Shown: positions 43,577-52,311 of the stretch, piece after piece
How positions within the stretch are numbered: position 1 is the stretch's first letter
Layout: the number at the start of each line of letters is the position of its first letter
Assembly (NCBI GenBank): GCA_910583995.1
Contig: CAJTYW010000005.1
Span: 1-64,000, forward strand
Length of the DNA: 64,000 bases
DNA from: an uncultured Christensenella sp.
GTDB taxonomy: Bacteria; Bacillota; Clostridia; Christensenellales; UBA3700
Reading direction: 5' to 3'
Translations under genes and position numbers: made by a program
The notes under the pieces: generated by a model
What the model was told of the DNA's origin: nothing
What the model saw: the letters and a program-made list of their open reading frames with translations, nothing else
Databases searched by the model: none

Positions 43577-43593
43577 AATAATATCGATTTTTG
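43577..43593 (-). repeat. dispersed intergenic word, copy h
   Basis: Minus-strand CAAAAATCGATATTATT between the GH36 gene and the symporter gene. Confidence 0.6.
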
Positions 43594-43648
43594 ATAGATT
43601 GTTTGAGTTTTTAGTAAAATAATAATGAACTTTTAAAAAGCACAAAAT

Positions 43649-43680
43649 AATCTTTAGGCACAATTAAATTGCACCTAAGG
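43649..43680 (-). terminator. intra-operon hairpin after the GH36 gene
   Basis: Minus-strand stem CTTAGGTGCAATT / AATTGTGCCTAAAG (short loop, one mismatch) 8 bp after the GH36 stop and before the symporter. It may be a partial terminator that lowers downstream expression, or an mRNA processing or stability element. Confidence 0.6.
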
Positions 43681-43687
43681 TTTTTAT

Positions 43688-45340
43688 TTAGTATTCTTCG
43701 CCGTTTCTTATATTAAATGAAAAAGCTTTATCTTCGCCGTTTTCTTTATATTCCACTAATATAATATCCTTTTTAACAAATTCGGCTTTTTTAATTTTTA
43801 TATCTTTATCGCTAAAAGTTTCAATCAATGCTTCGCGTTGATGTTCTTTGTAGTTTTCAATATCATCTGAAATAAATAGTAAGCTACCGAATGTTGAATT
43901 AATTTTTGCAACTAATTTTCTTTGTTCAAAAGTCATATCCATATTTTCATCTCTTAGCATAAATACGTCTGGGTCATTCATAAATGCTCTGCCGTCCAAG
44001 TGACGTCTAAAAATAGTATTTGCAGCAGCGTGTGGTGTAGAACAATCTTCACGGATAGTGTCAAGATTTTTCCAGTCAAAACGGATATCCGCACCAATAC
44101 GGCAATAGTCAACCTTGCCAAAAGCAGGGAACATAGGAACGCCACAACCCAAAATCAACTTGTCGCCAACGCATTCACGAATAAAGTCCATAGCATCTGT
44201 CATAATTTCGCCACGGCTTTTATTGTGCATAGGAAGTACACAAGCACCATATAAAAAGTCAAGTTTAACTAAATCGTAACCCCAATCGTTAAGTACCACA
44301 TCAAAGCAGTGTTTGATATAGTCTCTTGCACCTTGGTTGTAAATATCAAGAGTATAAAATCCGCCCCAGTTATGACCAGTTTTGTATGGTCTGCCTTTTT
44401 TGTCTTTAATAAACCAGTCTGGGTGATTTTTATATAATTCAGACTTTTTAACGCCTGCAAAAGGTGCAAGCCATAGTCCTGCAAGCATACCGCTCTTATG
44501 AATATTATCTGCGATAACTTTCATTCCGTTAGGGAATTTGACTTGGTCAGTGATTAGCCAGTCGCCGATTGCTTGTTGATAGCCATCGTCTATTTGGAAA
44601 CAATCAAACTTAACATCTTGACTTGCAATGCTGTTTAAATCACGATTTACAATTTCTTCTGTTACATTGCTGTAGTAGTTGTACCAAGTAGTGTAACCTC
44701 TTCTTTTTTTAGTTTCTCTGCAAGGAGTGCCAATTAGTTTGAAATATTCGTCAAAAGCTGTCTCATATTCGCCTGATACAAAAGCAAATTCCAAAAGCTT
44801 ACTTTCTTTTGTGTAAGTAACGCCTTCAAGTTCCTTTGAGATTATTACGCTATTATTATTGCAGTCAAAAGTAACTACTGTGTAACCATATTTTTCTGTA
44901 AGAGTACCAAAAATATCAACATTGTTATCATTTCGAACATAACCATAAGACCAACCATAAAATACGCCTGAATTGTGTGGATATTTCCAAAACATATTGT
45001 CGCCTGATTTAGGTAATCCCATTGCTTTTCCGAAAGATTTGGTTATGTAAAATTCCACTTTTCTTGAAAGTTCAGACATTTTGCCTGTAGGCTCATATTC
45101 CATACTATCTGTCCAACTTTGATAGCCGTTTACAAATATTTTGTTTTCGTTTTTGTAAACATAAGGAATGATAATATTAAATTTTTCAAAAGTAACGGCA
45201 CTTTTAGGAATTACGGAAAGTGACAAAGTATTATCCTTTTCCACTAAATCCAAAGTAAAATGGTCGCACTCTTGTTGATTGCATTTAAATTTTTTTTTGC
45301 CTACTTTGTAGACGATTTCAAAAGCATATTTTCTATTCAT
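43688..45340 (-). CDS. GH36-family alpha-galactosidase-like enzyme
   Basis: 550 residues. The catalytic barrel is recognisable by FQIDDGYQQAIGDWL, GLWLAPFAGVKKSELYKNHP, the nucleophile Asp in LVKLDFLYG and the general acid region CRIGADIRFDW. This is the melibiase (GH36) pattern, cutting alpha-galactosides. It is shorter than the roughly 700-residue enzymes and has a shorter N-terminal sandwich. No signal peptide, so it is cytoplasmic. First gene of the operon with GGAG before the ATG and a promoter at 45372-45400. The partner genes suggest uptake of an oligosaccharide holding both galactosyl and, perhaps, mannosyl linkages. Confidence 0.88.
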   Translation of the reverse strand: MNRKYAFEIVYKVGKKKFKCNQQECDHFTLDLVEKDNTLSLSVIPKSAVTFEKFNIIIPYVYKNENKIFVNGYQSWTDSMEYEPTGKMSELSRKVEFYITKSFGKAMGLPKSGDNMFWKYPHNSGVFYGWSYGYVRNDNNVDIFGTLTEKYGYTVVTFDCNNNSVIISKELEGVTYTKESKLLEFAFVSGEYETAFDEYFKLIGTPCRETKKRRGYTTWYNYYSNVTEEIVNRDLNSIASQDVKFDCFQIDDGYQQAIGDWLITDQVKFPNGMKVIADNIHKSGMLAGLWLAPFAGVKKSELYKNHPDWFIKDKKGRPYKTGHNWGGFYTLDIYNQGARDYIKHCFDVVLNDWGYDLVKLDFLYGACVLPMHNKSRGEIMTDAMDFIRECVGDKLILGCGVPMFPAFGKVDYCRIGADIRFDWKNLDTIREDCSTPHAAANTIFRRHLDGRAFMNDPDVFMLRDENMDMTFEQRKLVAKINSTFGSLLFISDDIENYKEHQREALIETFSDKDIKIKKAEFVKKDIILVEYKENGEDKAFSFNIRNGEEY

Positions 45341-45371
45341 AATTTTCTCCTATACTTTTATTAATGTAACA

Positions 45372-45400
45372 ATTATACATTATATTAAAAATAAAATCAA
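45372..45400 (-). promoter_or_regulatory. promoter of the glycoside operon
   Basis: Minus-strand TTGATT, 17-nt spacer, TATAAT, about 30 nt before the GH36 ATG. No adjacent regulator gene. Confidence 0.75.
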
Positions 45401-45732
45401 GACTATTTTTCTATTTTAAAGATAAAGGTTGTTTAATTACAGCACAATTCACACAAAAAAGGCTTAATATTGTTTAAAATTTTTAAAAGTTTTTACGCAA
45501 TGACAGTAATTAATAAAGCTTAGTGTAATAAAAATGTAAAAATATTATTTAACAGAAAAATATAAATTTTTTCCAAAATTTAGCATTTAAAGGCAATGAT
45601 TTTATTGCCTTGTGTAGGACTAAAGAATATACAAAATTCAGTCTACACCCGTTTAAAAAGGAATTATAAAATATATGATGAAATTTTTGCTGAAAAATTT
45701 TGTTTAATTAGCAAAAATTTCTTGCTTTTCTA

Positions 45733-45761
45733 TTGTAATTTTATAAATTGCGTGTTATAAT
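45733..45761 (+). promoter_or_regulatory. promoter of gyrB-gyrA
   Basis: TTGTAA, 17-nt spacer ending TGT (extended -10), TATAAT. Predicts a leader of about 115 nt. Confidence 0.7.
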
Positions 45762-45788
45762 ATAATTATAATAAAAGTAATACGCACA

Positions 45789-45823
45789 CGCGTACGCGAA
45801 AGCACAAGAATTTTTGATTGTGC
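45789..45823 (+). promoter_or_regulatory. structured gyrB leader
   Basis: The palindrome CGCGTACGCG (45789-45798) is followed by a perfect hairpin AGCACAA / TTGTGCT (45800-45823). This is the most GC-rich spot of the surrounding kilobase, and lies between the promoter and gyrB. Confidence 0.5.
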
Positions 45824-45881
45824 TACTAAAGTTTTGATTAATATTTAATTAAAAGTATGATTTTTAGCAAAGGAGTTTTTT

Positions 45882-47783
45882 ATGAGCGAGCAAAAGAATT
45901 ATGACCAATCTGCCATTCAAGTACTTGAAGGGTTGGAACCGGTCAGAAAAAGACCCGGTATGTACATAGGTTCGACAGATGAGCGTGGTTTGCACCATTT
46001 GGTTATTGAAGTTGTTGATAACAGTATTGACGAAGCAATGGCGGGTTATTGCAATTTGATTAATGTGGAAATTACAAAAGAAGGTGCTATTTCCGTTGAA
46101 GATAACGGAAGAGGTATTCCTACAGGTATAATTGAAAAGGAAGGTAAATCTGCAGTTGAAGTCGTGCTTACAAAATTGCACGCAGGCGGCAAGTTTGGCG
46201 GTGGCGGATACAAGTTTTCAGGCGGTTTGCACGGTGTAGGTATTTCTGCCGTTAATGCACTTTCCGAGTGGCTTGATGTAGAAGTTTGCCAAAACGGCAA
46301 AATTTTTAGACAAACTTACAATCGTGGTGTTGCTCAAACAGCATTAAAAGTTGTGGGCGAAACAGACAAAACAGGTACAAAAATAGTATTTATGCCTGAT
46401 GACACAATTTTTGAAACTGTTGAATTCCAATATTCTAGATTGTTACATAGATTAAAAGAACTTGCTTTTTTGAATAAAGGTTTAAAAATCACTTTAAAAG
46501 ACTGCCGTGAAGGTAAGGAACAGGAAGATTTTATTCATTACGAAGGCGGTATTAAGGAATATGTAAACGAGCTTAACAAAAAAGATGCCTTGCTTGCAGA
46601 GCCTTATTATATGAGTATTGAAGCGGAAAACTATCAAGTTGAAATTGCTTTGCAATACAATGATTCTTATAGTGAGAACATTTATTCTTATGCAAATAAT
46701 ATACATACTGAAGAAGGCGGTACTCACGTTGACGGCTTTAAAAATACAATAACTAAGTTGTTTAATGATTACGGAAAAACATTAAATATTCTTAAAAATG
46801 ACGAAAAATTGAGTGGTGACGATTGCAGAGAAGGTTTGGTTGCTGTTGTAAGCGTTAAATTGACAGACCCACAATTTGAAGGTCAGACAAAAACTAAATT
46901 AGGTAACAGCTTTATGAGAAAAGTTGTTGCAGATGCAGTGACAGAATCTTTTGGTGCATTTTTGGAAGAAAACCCTAAGATAACCAAAGATTTGGTACTT
47001 CGCTCAATAACTGCTAAAAAAGCTAGAGAAGCCGCTAGAAATGCAAGAGATTTGACAAAGCGTAAATCATTTTTGGAATCTACAACTTTGCCAGGTAAAC
47101 TTGCCGATTGTACGGAGAAAAATAGTAAACTTTGCGAAGTTTATCTTGTCGAAGGTGACTCCGCAGGTGGTACTGCAAAACAAGGCAGAGATAGAAGGTT
47201 TCAGGCGATTATGCCACTTCGTGGTAAAATCTTGAATGTTGAAAAAGTAAGACTTAACAAAGTTTTAGAAAGCGAAGAAATCAAAAATATGATTACAGCA
47301 TTTGGTTGCGGTATTTTGGAAGATTGCGATGTTTCTAAATTGAGATATGACAGAATTATATGTATGACCGATGCCGATGTTGATGGTAGCCATATTAGAA
47401 TATTACTGCTTACTTTCTTTTACAGATATATGCGTCCGGTGCTAGAGCAAGGTCACGTATATGCAGCTCAACCACCTTTGTACAAAGTTTCAAGGGGTGG
47501 TAAAAACGAAAAGTATTTTTACGATGACGAGTCACTAGAAGAGTATATGCAAAGCATTGACCGTAAAGGCGAACTTCAAAGATACAAAGGTCTTGGCGAA
47601 ATGAACGCAGAACAATTGTGGGATACTACAATGAACCCTGAAACAAGAACTTTATTGCAAGTTAGTATGGAAGAAGCTAAAAATGCTGACGAAGTATTTA
47701 CAATGCTAATGGGTGACGAACCTGAGCTAAGAAGACAATTTATCGAGCAAAACGCTACATTAGCCGGCGAGCTTGATGTGTAA
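45882..47783 (+). CDS. gyrB: DNA gyrase subunit B
   Basis: 633 residues. ATPase domain with VIEVVDNSIDEAMAGY and LHGVGISAVNALS, then the Toprim domain with YLVEGDSAGGTAKQGRD and DADVDGSHIRIL. It forms gyrase with GyrA and supercoils DNA. Strong AAGGAG before the ATG; gyrA follows after 9 bp. Confidence 0.98.
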   Translation: MSEQKNYDQSAIQVLEGLEPVRKRPGMYIGSTDERGLHHLVIEVVDNSIDEAMAGYCNLINVEITKEGAISVEDNGRGIPTGIIEKEGKSAVEVVLTKLHAGGKFGGGGYKFSGGLHGVGISAVNALSEWLDVEVCQNGKIFRQTYNRGVAQTALKVVGETDKTGTKIVFMPDDTIFETVEFQYSRLLHRLKELAFLNKGLKITLKDCREGKEQEDFIHYEGGIKEYVNELNKKDALLAEPYYMSIEAENYQVEIALQYNDSYSENIYSYANNIHTEEGGTHVDGFKNTITKLFNDYGKTLNILKNDEKLSGDDCREGLVAVVSVKLTDPQFEGQTKTKLGNSFMRKVVADAVTESFGAFLEENPKITKDLVLRSITAKKAREAARNARDLTKRKSFLESTTLPGKLADCTEKNSKLCEVYLVEGDSAGGTAKQGRDRRFQAIMPLRGKILNVEKVRLNKVLESEEIKNMITAFGCGILEDCDVSKLRYDRIICMTDADVDGSHIRILLLTFFYRYMRPVLEQGHVYAAQPPLYKVSRGGKNEKYFYDDESLEEYMQSIDRKGELQRYKGLGEMNAEQLWDTTMNPETRTLLQVSMEEAKNADEVFTMLMGDEPELRRQFIEQNATLAGELDV

Positions 47784-47792
47784 GGAGGAGTT

Positions 47793-50342
47793 ATGGCAGA
47801 TAAAGAGAAAGAAAAACAAGCTCAGGAATTGGAAGAAATTCTTGACAAATCAAATATAAAGAAAATTAATATCGAACACGAAATGAAAAAGTCATTTATT
47901 GCCTACGCTATGGCAGTAAATGTATCGCGTGCAATCCCCGATGTTCGTGACGGCTTAAAACCAGTACATAGAAGGATTTTGTATGCTATGAGTGAGTTAG
48001 GTTTGACATCTGATAAACCTTATCGTAAATGTGCCCGTATCGTTGGTGACGTACTTGGTAAATACCACCCACACGGCGATACAGCGGTATATGAAGCGTT
48101 GGTAAGACTTGCTCAAGACTTTTCTATACGTTGTCCGTTAGTTGACGGCCACGGTAACTTTGGTAGTGTAGACGGAGACCCACCTGCAGCACAGCGTTAT
48201 ACAGAAGCGAGAATGAGTAAAATAGCTGCAGAAATGATAAGGGATATTGATAAAAAGACAGTTGACTATTATCCTAACTTTGACGATACATTAATGCAAC
48301 CGGTAGTTTTGCCATCAAGATATCCTAACTTACTTGTAAATGGTAGTGATGGTATTGCCGTTGGTATGGCAACTTCTATCCCACCACACAACTTGGGCGA
48401 AGTTATTGACGGAACAATCGCATTGATTGAAAATCCCGATATGGATATTGAAGAACTTATCGATTTAATACCTGCACCAGATTATCCAACAGGTGCGTTG
48501 ATAATGGGCAGAAGTGGTATTAAAAAAGCGTACAGAACAGGTAAAGGTAGTGCAATAATTCGTGCAAGAGCGGAAATTGAAGATTTCAACAACGGCACAA
48601 GACAAAGAATTGTTATTACAGAACTTCCTTATCAAGTAAACAAAGCTAAATTAATAGAAACAATAGCAGAATATGTTAAACAAAAGAAAATTGAAGGAAT
48701 AAGCGATATTCAAGAACAATCTGACCGTGATGGTATGAGAATTGTTATTGATGTCAAAAAAGATGCTCAAGCACAAGTTGTTTTGAATATGCTATACAAA
48801 CACACAAGCCTTCAAATTAGCAACAGCATAATTTTGCTTGCATTGATTGACGGCACTCCTAAGGTTATGAATCTTAAAGAGATTTTGTCTGCATATATTG
48901 AGCACCAAAAACAAGTCATTGTAAGACGTACTCAATATGATTTGGAAAAAGCTTTGGAGAGAGAGCATATTTTAAAAGGTTTGGTAATTGCTTTAAACAA
49001 TATTGACGAAGTTGTTGCTATTATTAAAAAATCCGAAGACAAATATGACGCTGCTAATAAATTAATGGAAGCTTTTGAATTGTCAGACAAACAAGCTAAT
49101 GCTATATTAGAGATGAGATTGCAAAGACTTACTCATTTGGAAATTGACAAGTTAGAGCAAAATCTTGCACAGCTTGAAGCTGACATTGCAGAATATCAAG
49201 ATATTTTGGCAAAACCACACAGAGTTGAAGAGATTATAAAAACAGAAATGCTTGAGATTAAAGACAAGTACAACACTCCAAGACGCAGTGAGTTAAGCTA
49301 TGATTACAATGATATTGATATTGAAGATTTGATTGAGCAAGAAGATATTGTTATTAGCCTTACTCACCAAGGATATATCAAGAGAATGGCAACAGACGAA
49401 TACAAAGCTCAACGCCGTGGCGGTGTAGGTGTTACTGCACATAAGGCAAAGGACGAAGACTTTGTTGAAAATGTGTTTAATTCAAACACTCACGAACCAA
49501 TACTTTTCTTCTCTAACTTTGGTAAAGTTTACAGATTAAAAGCTTATATGATACCTGAAGGCTCAAAAACAGCCAAAGGCAGGGCAATGGTTAACCTTCT
49601 TAACTTGCAGGACGGCGAGAGAATTAACGCTATTCTACCGCTTGCTACAGGCAGTATGGGGTACTTGGTTCTTGCCACAAAGAAAGGTTTGATTAAAAAG
49701 ACAGACCTTGCAGAGTTTGAGAGAATTCAAAGCAATGGTAAAATTGCAATCAGATTACAAGAAGGCGATGAACTTATCGGTGCAATGCACACAGACGGCG
49801 ATAATGAAATCATTATTGCATCTACAGGCGGCAAGTGCATAAGATTCCACGAACAAGATATAAGAGACACTGGAAGGTCTTCTATGGGCGTTAAATCAAT
49901 AAGTTTGGATAACGGTGAGTTTGTGGTTGATGCAACAATTGTTCGTGAAAATACAGACGTTTTGACAATTACAGAAAACGGCTATGGTAAGAGAACAGAC
50001 CTTGACGAATACAGATTCCAATCTCGTGGTGGTAAAGGTATTAAAGTCGGCGTACTTAACGAAAAAACAGGTAATGTTGTCAACTTGAAATTAGTATCTT
50101 CAGAAGAAGATGTTATGATTTTGGCAGACAATGGTGTTGTTATAAGACTTAATGCAGATTCTATCAGCAAAATAGGCAGAAACACTCAAGGTGTTAAACT
50201 TATGAGATTAAAGGACGAAGGTAGCAAGGTAGTATCATTCACAATTGTACCACGTAGCGAAGATGAAGAAGAAATCGCAGAAGTGGAGAATGGTGAAGAA
50301 GTGCAAGAAAGCACACCTGTTGAAGTTGAAGTAAAAGAATAA
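47793..50342 (+). CDS. gyrA: DNA gyrase subunit A
   Basis: 849 residues. The catalytic tyrosine is in AAQRYTEARMS; the quinolone-resistance region reads YHPHGDTAVYEALVRLAQ, with Thr at the position of E. coli Ser83 and Glu at that of Asp87, both natural variants. The GyrA box QRRGGVG marks the DNA-wrapping C-terminal domain as true gyrase rather than ParC. The tail is acidic. GGAGG before the ATG; terminator at 50361-50400. Confidence 0.98.
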   Translation: MADKEKEKQAQELEEILDKSNIKKINIEHEMKKSFIAYAMAVNVSRAIPDVRDGLKPVHRRILYAMSELGLTSDKPYRKCARIVGDVLGKYHPHGDTAVYEALVRLAQDFSIRCPLVDGHGNFGSVDGDPPAAQRYTEARMSKIAAEMIRDIDKKTVDYYPNFDDTLMQPVVLPSRYPNLLVNGSDGIAVGMATSIPPHNLGEVIDGTIALIENPDMDIEELIDLIPAPDYPTGALIMGRSGIKKAYRTGKGSAIIRARAEIEDFNNGTRQRIVITELPYQVNKAKLIETIAEYVKQKKIEGISDIQEQSDRDGMRIVIDVKKDAQAQVVLNMLYKHTSLQISNSIILLALIDGTPKVMNLKEILSAYIEHQKQVIVRRTQYDLEKALEREHILKGLVIALNNIDEVVAIIKKSEDKYDAANKLMEAFELSDKQANAILEMRLQRLTHLEIDKLEQNLAQLEADIAEYQDILAKPHRVEEIIKTEMLEIKDKYNTPRRSELSYDYNDIDIEDLIEQEDIVISLTHQGYIKRMATDEYKAQRRGGVGVTAHKAKDEDFVENVFNSNTHEPILFFSNFGKVYRLKAYMIPEGSKTAKGRAMVNLLNLQDGERINAILPLATGSMGYLVLATKKGLIKKTDLAEFERIQSNGKIAIRLQEGDELIGAMHTDGDNEIIIASTGGKCIRFHEQDIRDTGRSSMGVKSISLDNGEFVVDATIVRENTDVLTITENGYGKRTDLDEYRFQSRGGKGIKVGVLNEKTGNVVNLKLVSSEEDVMILADNGVVIRLNADSISKIGRNTQGVKLMRLKDEGSKVVSFTIVPRSEDEEEIAEVENGEEVQESTPVEVEVKE

Positions 50343-50360
50343 TAAATAAAAAATAACCTG

Positions 50361-50400
50361 AATAATGACTTTAATTTATAGTTTAAAGTCATTATTTTTT
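50361..50400 (+). terminator. terminator after gyrA
   Basis: A 14-bp stem AATAATGACTTTAA / TTAAAGTCATTATT with an 8-nt loop, then a T run. Confidence 0.9.
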
Positions 50401-50425
50401 TTGTATAAATTCATAAAAAACTAAT

Positions 50426-50442
50426 CAAAAATCGATATTAAT
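50426..50442 (+). repeat. dispersed intergenic word, copy i
   Basis: CAAAAATCGATATTAAT, downstream of gyrA. Confidence 0.65.
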
Positions 50443-50752
50443 CGAAAATTTAGTGATTTTTTATTTAATATGCCTAAACAAAAAATTATAGCTTTAAGTT
50501 AGGATAATTAATATTAAAATAGTTAAATGTTTTACCATAAAAAATTGAATAACAAAGTAGTTGAAAATCTAAAGATATAACATCTTTAAAAAATTAGCAA
50601 TAATATTTAAAGGTTTTGTAAATATAGTTAATTGTTTGTAATCATAAAAATTTTAACAAATTACAAAAAAAAGATAACAAAATTAAAATATTGTGTTAAA
50701 ATGTATTTATAAATTCTTTTATGTGTGGCAAAAGCCGCTATGTGGTGAAGTT

Positions 50753-51556
50753 ATGGAAAGTGAAAAAGTATTATTACAAGGGGTAGCAGGTTCTTATTCT
50801 CATATTTTTGCAAAAAGTTTGGGGTATACTCAAATTGACTTTGTAAAGACATTTGACGAAGTAGTAGCAAAAATACAAAATAGAGAATATGAATACGGAA
50901 TATTGCCTGTAGAAAATACAACAGCAGGAGATGTCAGGGAAACTTACGATTTGCTTGACAAAAGTTCCGTTTGCTATATAGCAATGGGGGATATTAAAAT
51001 CAATCATTGTCTATTAGGAGCAAAAGGAAGTACTCTTAAAGACATCAAAAAAGTATCTTCACACCCGCAAGCACTTATGCAATGCGATAAGTTTTTGGAA
51101 GAAGGTGGCTATACTTTATATAACGAGTTTAATACGGCTATAGCAAGCAAAAAACTATCTGAAGAAGGGGATAAGACTCACGCAGTAATTGCATCGCGTC
51201 TAGCAGGCGAAATTTACGGACTGCAAGTGCTTAAAGAGAATATTCAAAATGTAGAAAACAATTATACTAAGTTTATTTTGCTTACTCAAAATTTGGATAA
51301 AGTTAAAGAGAATAAAATTATAAGTATAGCACTTGAACTTAAAGACAAACCAAATGTGCTTGGGGAATTGCTTAATATTTTTACCGAGCATCATATAAAC
51401 CTAACAAGAATACAATCGCGAAATATTCCTAATACTTGTTTTAAGATTAGATTTTATATTGATTTTGAAGGAAGTATTAATGATGAAAAAATCATACAAA
51501 TGCTTACAAAAATTTCGACGAAATGTTTAAGTATGCGTGTGAGAGGTGTTTATTGA
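50753..51556 (+). CDS. pheA: prephenate dehydratase
   Basis: 267 residues: catalytic periplasmic-binding-like domain (about 5-185) with GVAGSYSHIFAKSLG and PVENTTAGDV, then an ACT regulatory domain (about 195-265) starting SIALELKDKPNVLGELLNIF and containing IQSRNIPN, close to the phenylalanine-binding ESRP motif. It converts prephenate to phenylpyruvate. The usual Thr-Arg-Phe catalytic motif reads YTKFILL here, with Lys in place of Arg. I start at 50753, where GGTGAAG precedes the ATG; the frame extends upstream to 50693 without support. No other aromatic-pathway genes are adjacent. Confidence 0.9.
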   Translation: MESEKVLLQGVAGSYSHIFAKSLGYTQIDFVKTFDEVVAKIQNREYEYGILPVENTTAGDVRETYDLLDKSSVCYIAMGDIKINHCLLGAKGSTLKDIKKVSSHPQALMQCDKFLEEGGYTLYNEFNTAIASKKLSEEGDKTHAVIASRLAGEIYGLQVLKENIQNVENNYTKFILLTQNLDKVKENKIISIALELKDKPNVLGELLNIFTEHHINLTRIQSRNIPNTCFKIRFYIDFEGSINDEKIIQMLTKISTKCLSMRVRGVY

Positions 51557-51828
51557 TAACTTATTTTTAAACAATATGCTACCAAAAATTATTTTAAAAA
51601 AACTAAGCAAAAGTACAATAAAATTTGAAGCAAAATAAAAATACTATTAATTTTTATAAAAATAATAATTTGATAATTAAAAGCAAAGATATAGATAAAA
51701 ATGCAGACGAAACAGAATATATAATGACTTGGAATAAGTGTGATATTAGTAGGTCAAGTAATTAAGTTGAAAATTACTTGCCTTTTATGATATAATTAAA
51801 ACAAGATATTAATTTGTGGAGATTTAAT

Positions 51829-52176
51829 ATGTTTAATGAAATATGTATTTATGAAGCGAAGCTAACTAAACTTAATGAAATTGAAGAATTGATGAAGGAA
51901 GTAGCAGAATTTTATTTGAAACAAGAAGGAGTTATTGATGTGCACTATATAAAACGTACTCATAGACAAAAAGATTTTAATGCCGTTAAACAAGGAGAAT
52001 TGCCTATTCGTCTTACAAAAAATGTGGGGAAGGTTACTTATGTCTTATATTGGGTATTAGAGAATGAAGAGACGCATGCAAGAGTGTCTAAACTTGGTGT
52101 AGAAAAATTTTATAAACGTTGGAATAGATGTTTAACCACAATGCCTAAAATAATTTTGGGTGAGAATATTATCTAG
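51829..52176 (+). CDS. small ABM-like (ferredoxin-fold) protein
   Basis: 115 residues, soluble. The layout (strand NEICIYEAK, helix KLNEIEELMKEVAEFYLKQE, strand VIDVHYIKRTH, later strand VTYVLYWVLENEE, helix ARVSKLGVEKFYKRWNR) matches dimeric alpha/beta-barrel monooxygenase-like proteins, but no catalytic motif is visible. The ATG at 51829 has GTGGAG before it. Strong terminator after it. Function unknown. Confidence 0.65.
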   Translation: MFNEICIYEAKLTKLNEIEELMKEVAEFYLKQEGVIDVHYIKRTHRQKDFNAVKQGELPIRLTKNVGKVTYVLYWVLENEETHARVSKLGVEKFYKRWNRCLTTMPKIILGENII

Positions 52177-52228
52177 CTGACAACATAATGTTAATCGTAC
52201 AATCATTATAAATACCATAATAAAAAAG

Positions 52229-52255
52229 CAAGGGCGATGAAATCGCCCTTGTTTT
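52229..52255. terminator. bidirectional terminator
   Basis: Stem CAAGGGCGAT / ATCGCCCTTG with a 3-nt loop, A-run before and T-run after; serves the 51829 gene and possibly the convergent 52312 gene. Confidence 0.88.
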
Positions 52256-52311
52256 AATTTGCATTTACTACATTGTAAATAGAATGCTTTTTGTTTTGAA
52301 TACGCTTTTGA

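Larger units (their letters stand above)
45341..45881. other. intergenic region between glycoside operon and gyrB
   Basis: Holds divergent promoters (45372-45400 and 45733-45761) and a perfect 8-bp hairpin AAGGCAAT / ATTGCCTT at 45590-45611 of unknown role. The gyrB leader contains a GC-rich palindrome and a second hairpin. No gene supported. Confidence 0.7.
50343..50752. other. intergenic region between gyrA and pheA
   Basis: Contains the gyrA terminator and copy i of the dispersed word; otherwise AT-rich with no gene. Confidence 0.6.

Noticed and set aside
50693..50752. Upstream extension of pheA
   Set aside because: No ribosome site before 50693, while GGTGAAG precedes the ATG at 50753, where the conserved domain begins.
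51640..51765. Short plus-strand frame before the 51829 gene
   Set aside because: About 30 codons after a TTG, no ribosome site and no recognisable motif; could be a relic but cannot be supported.
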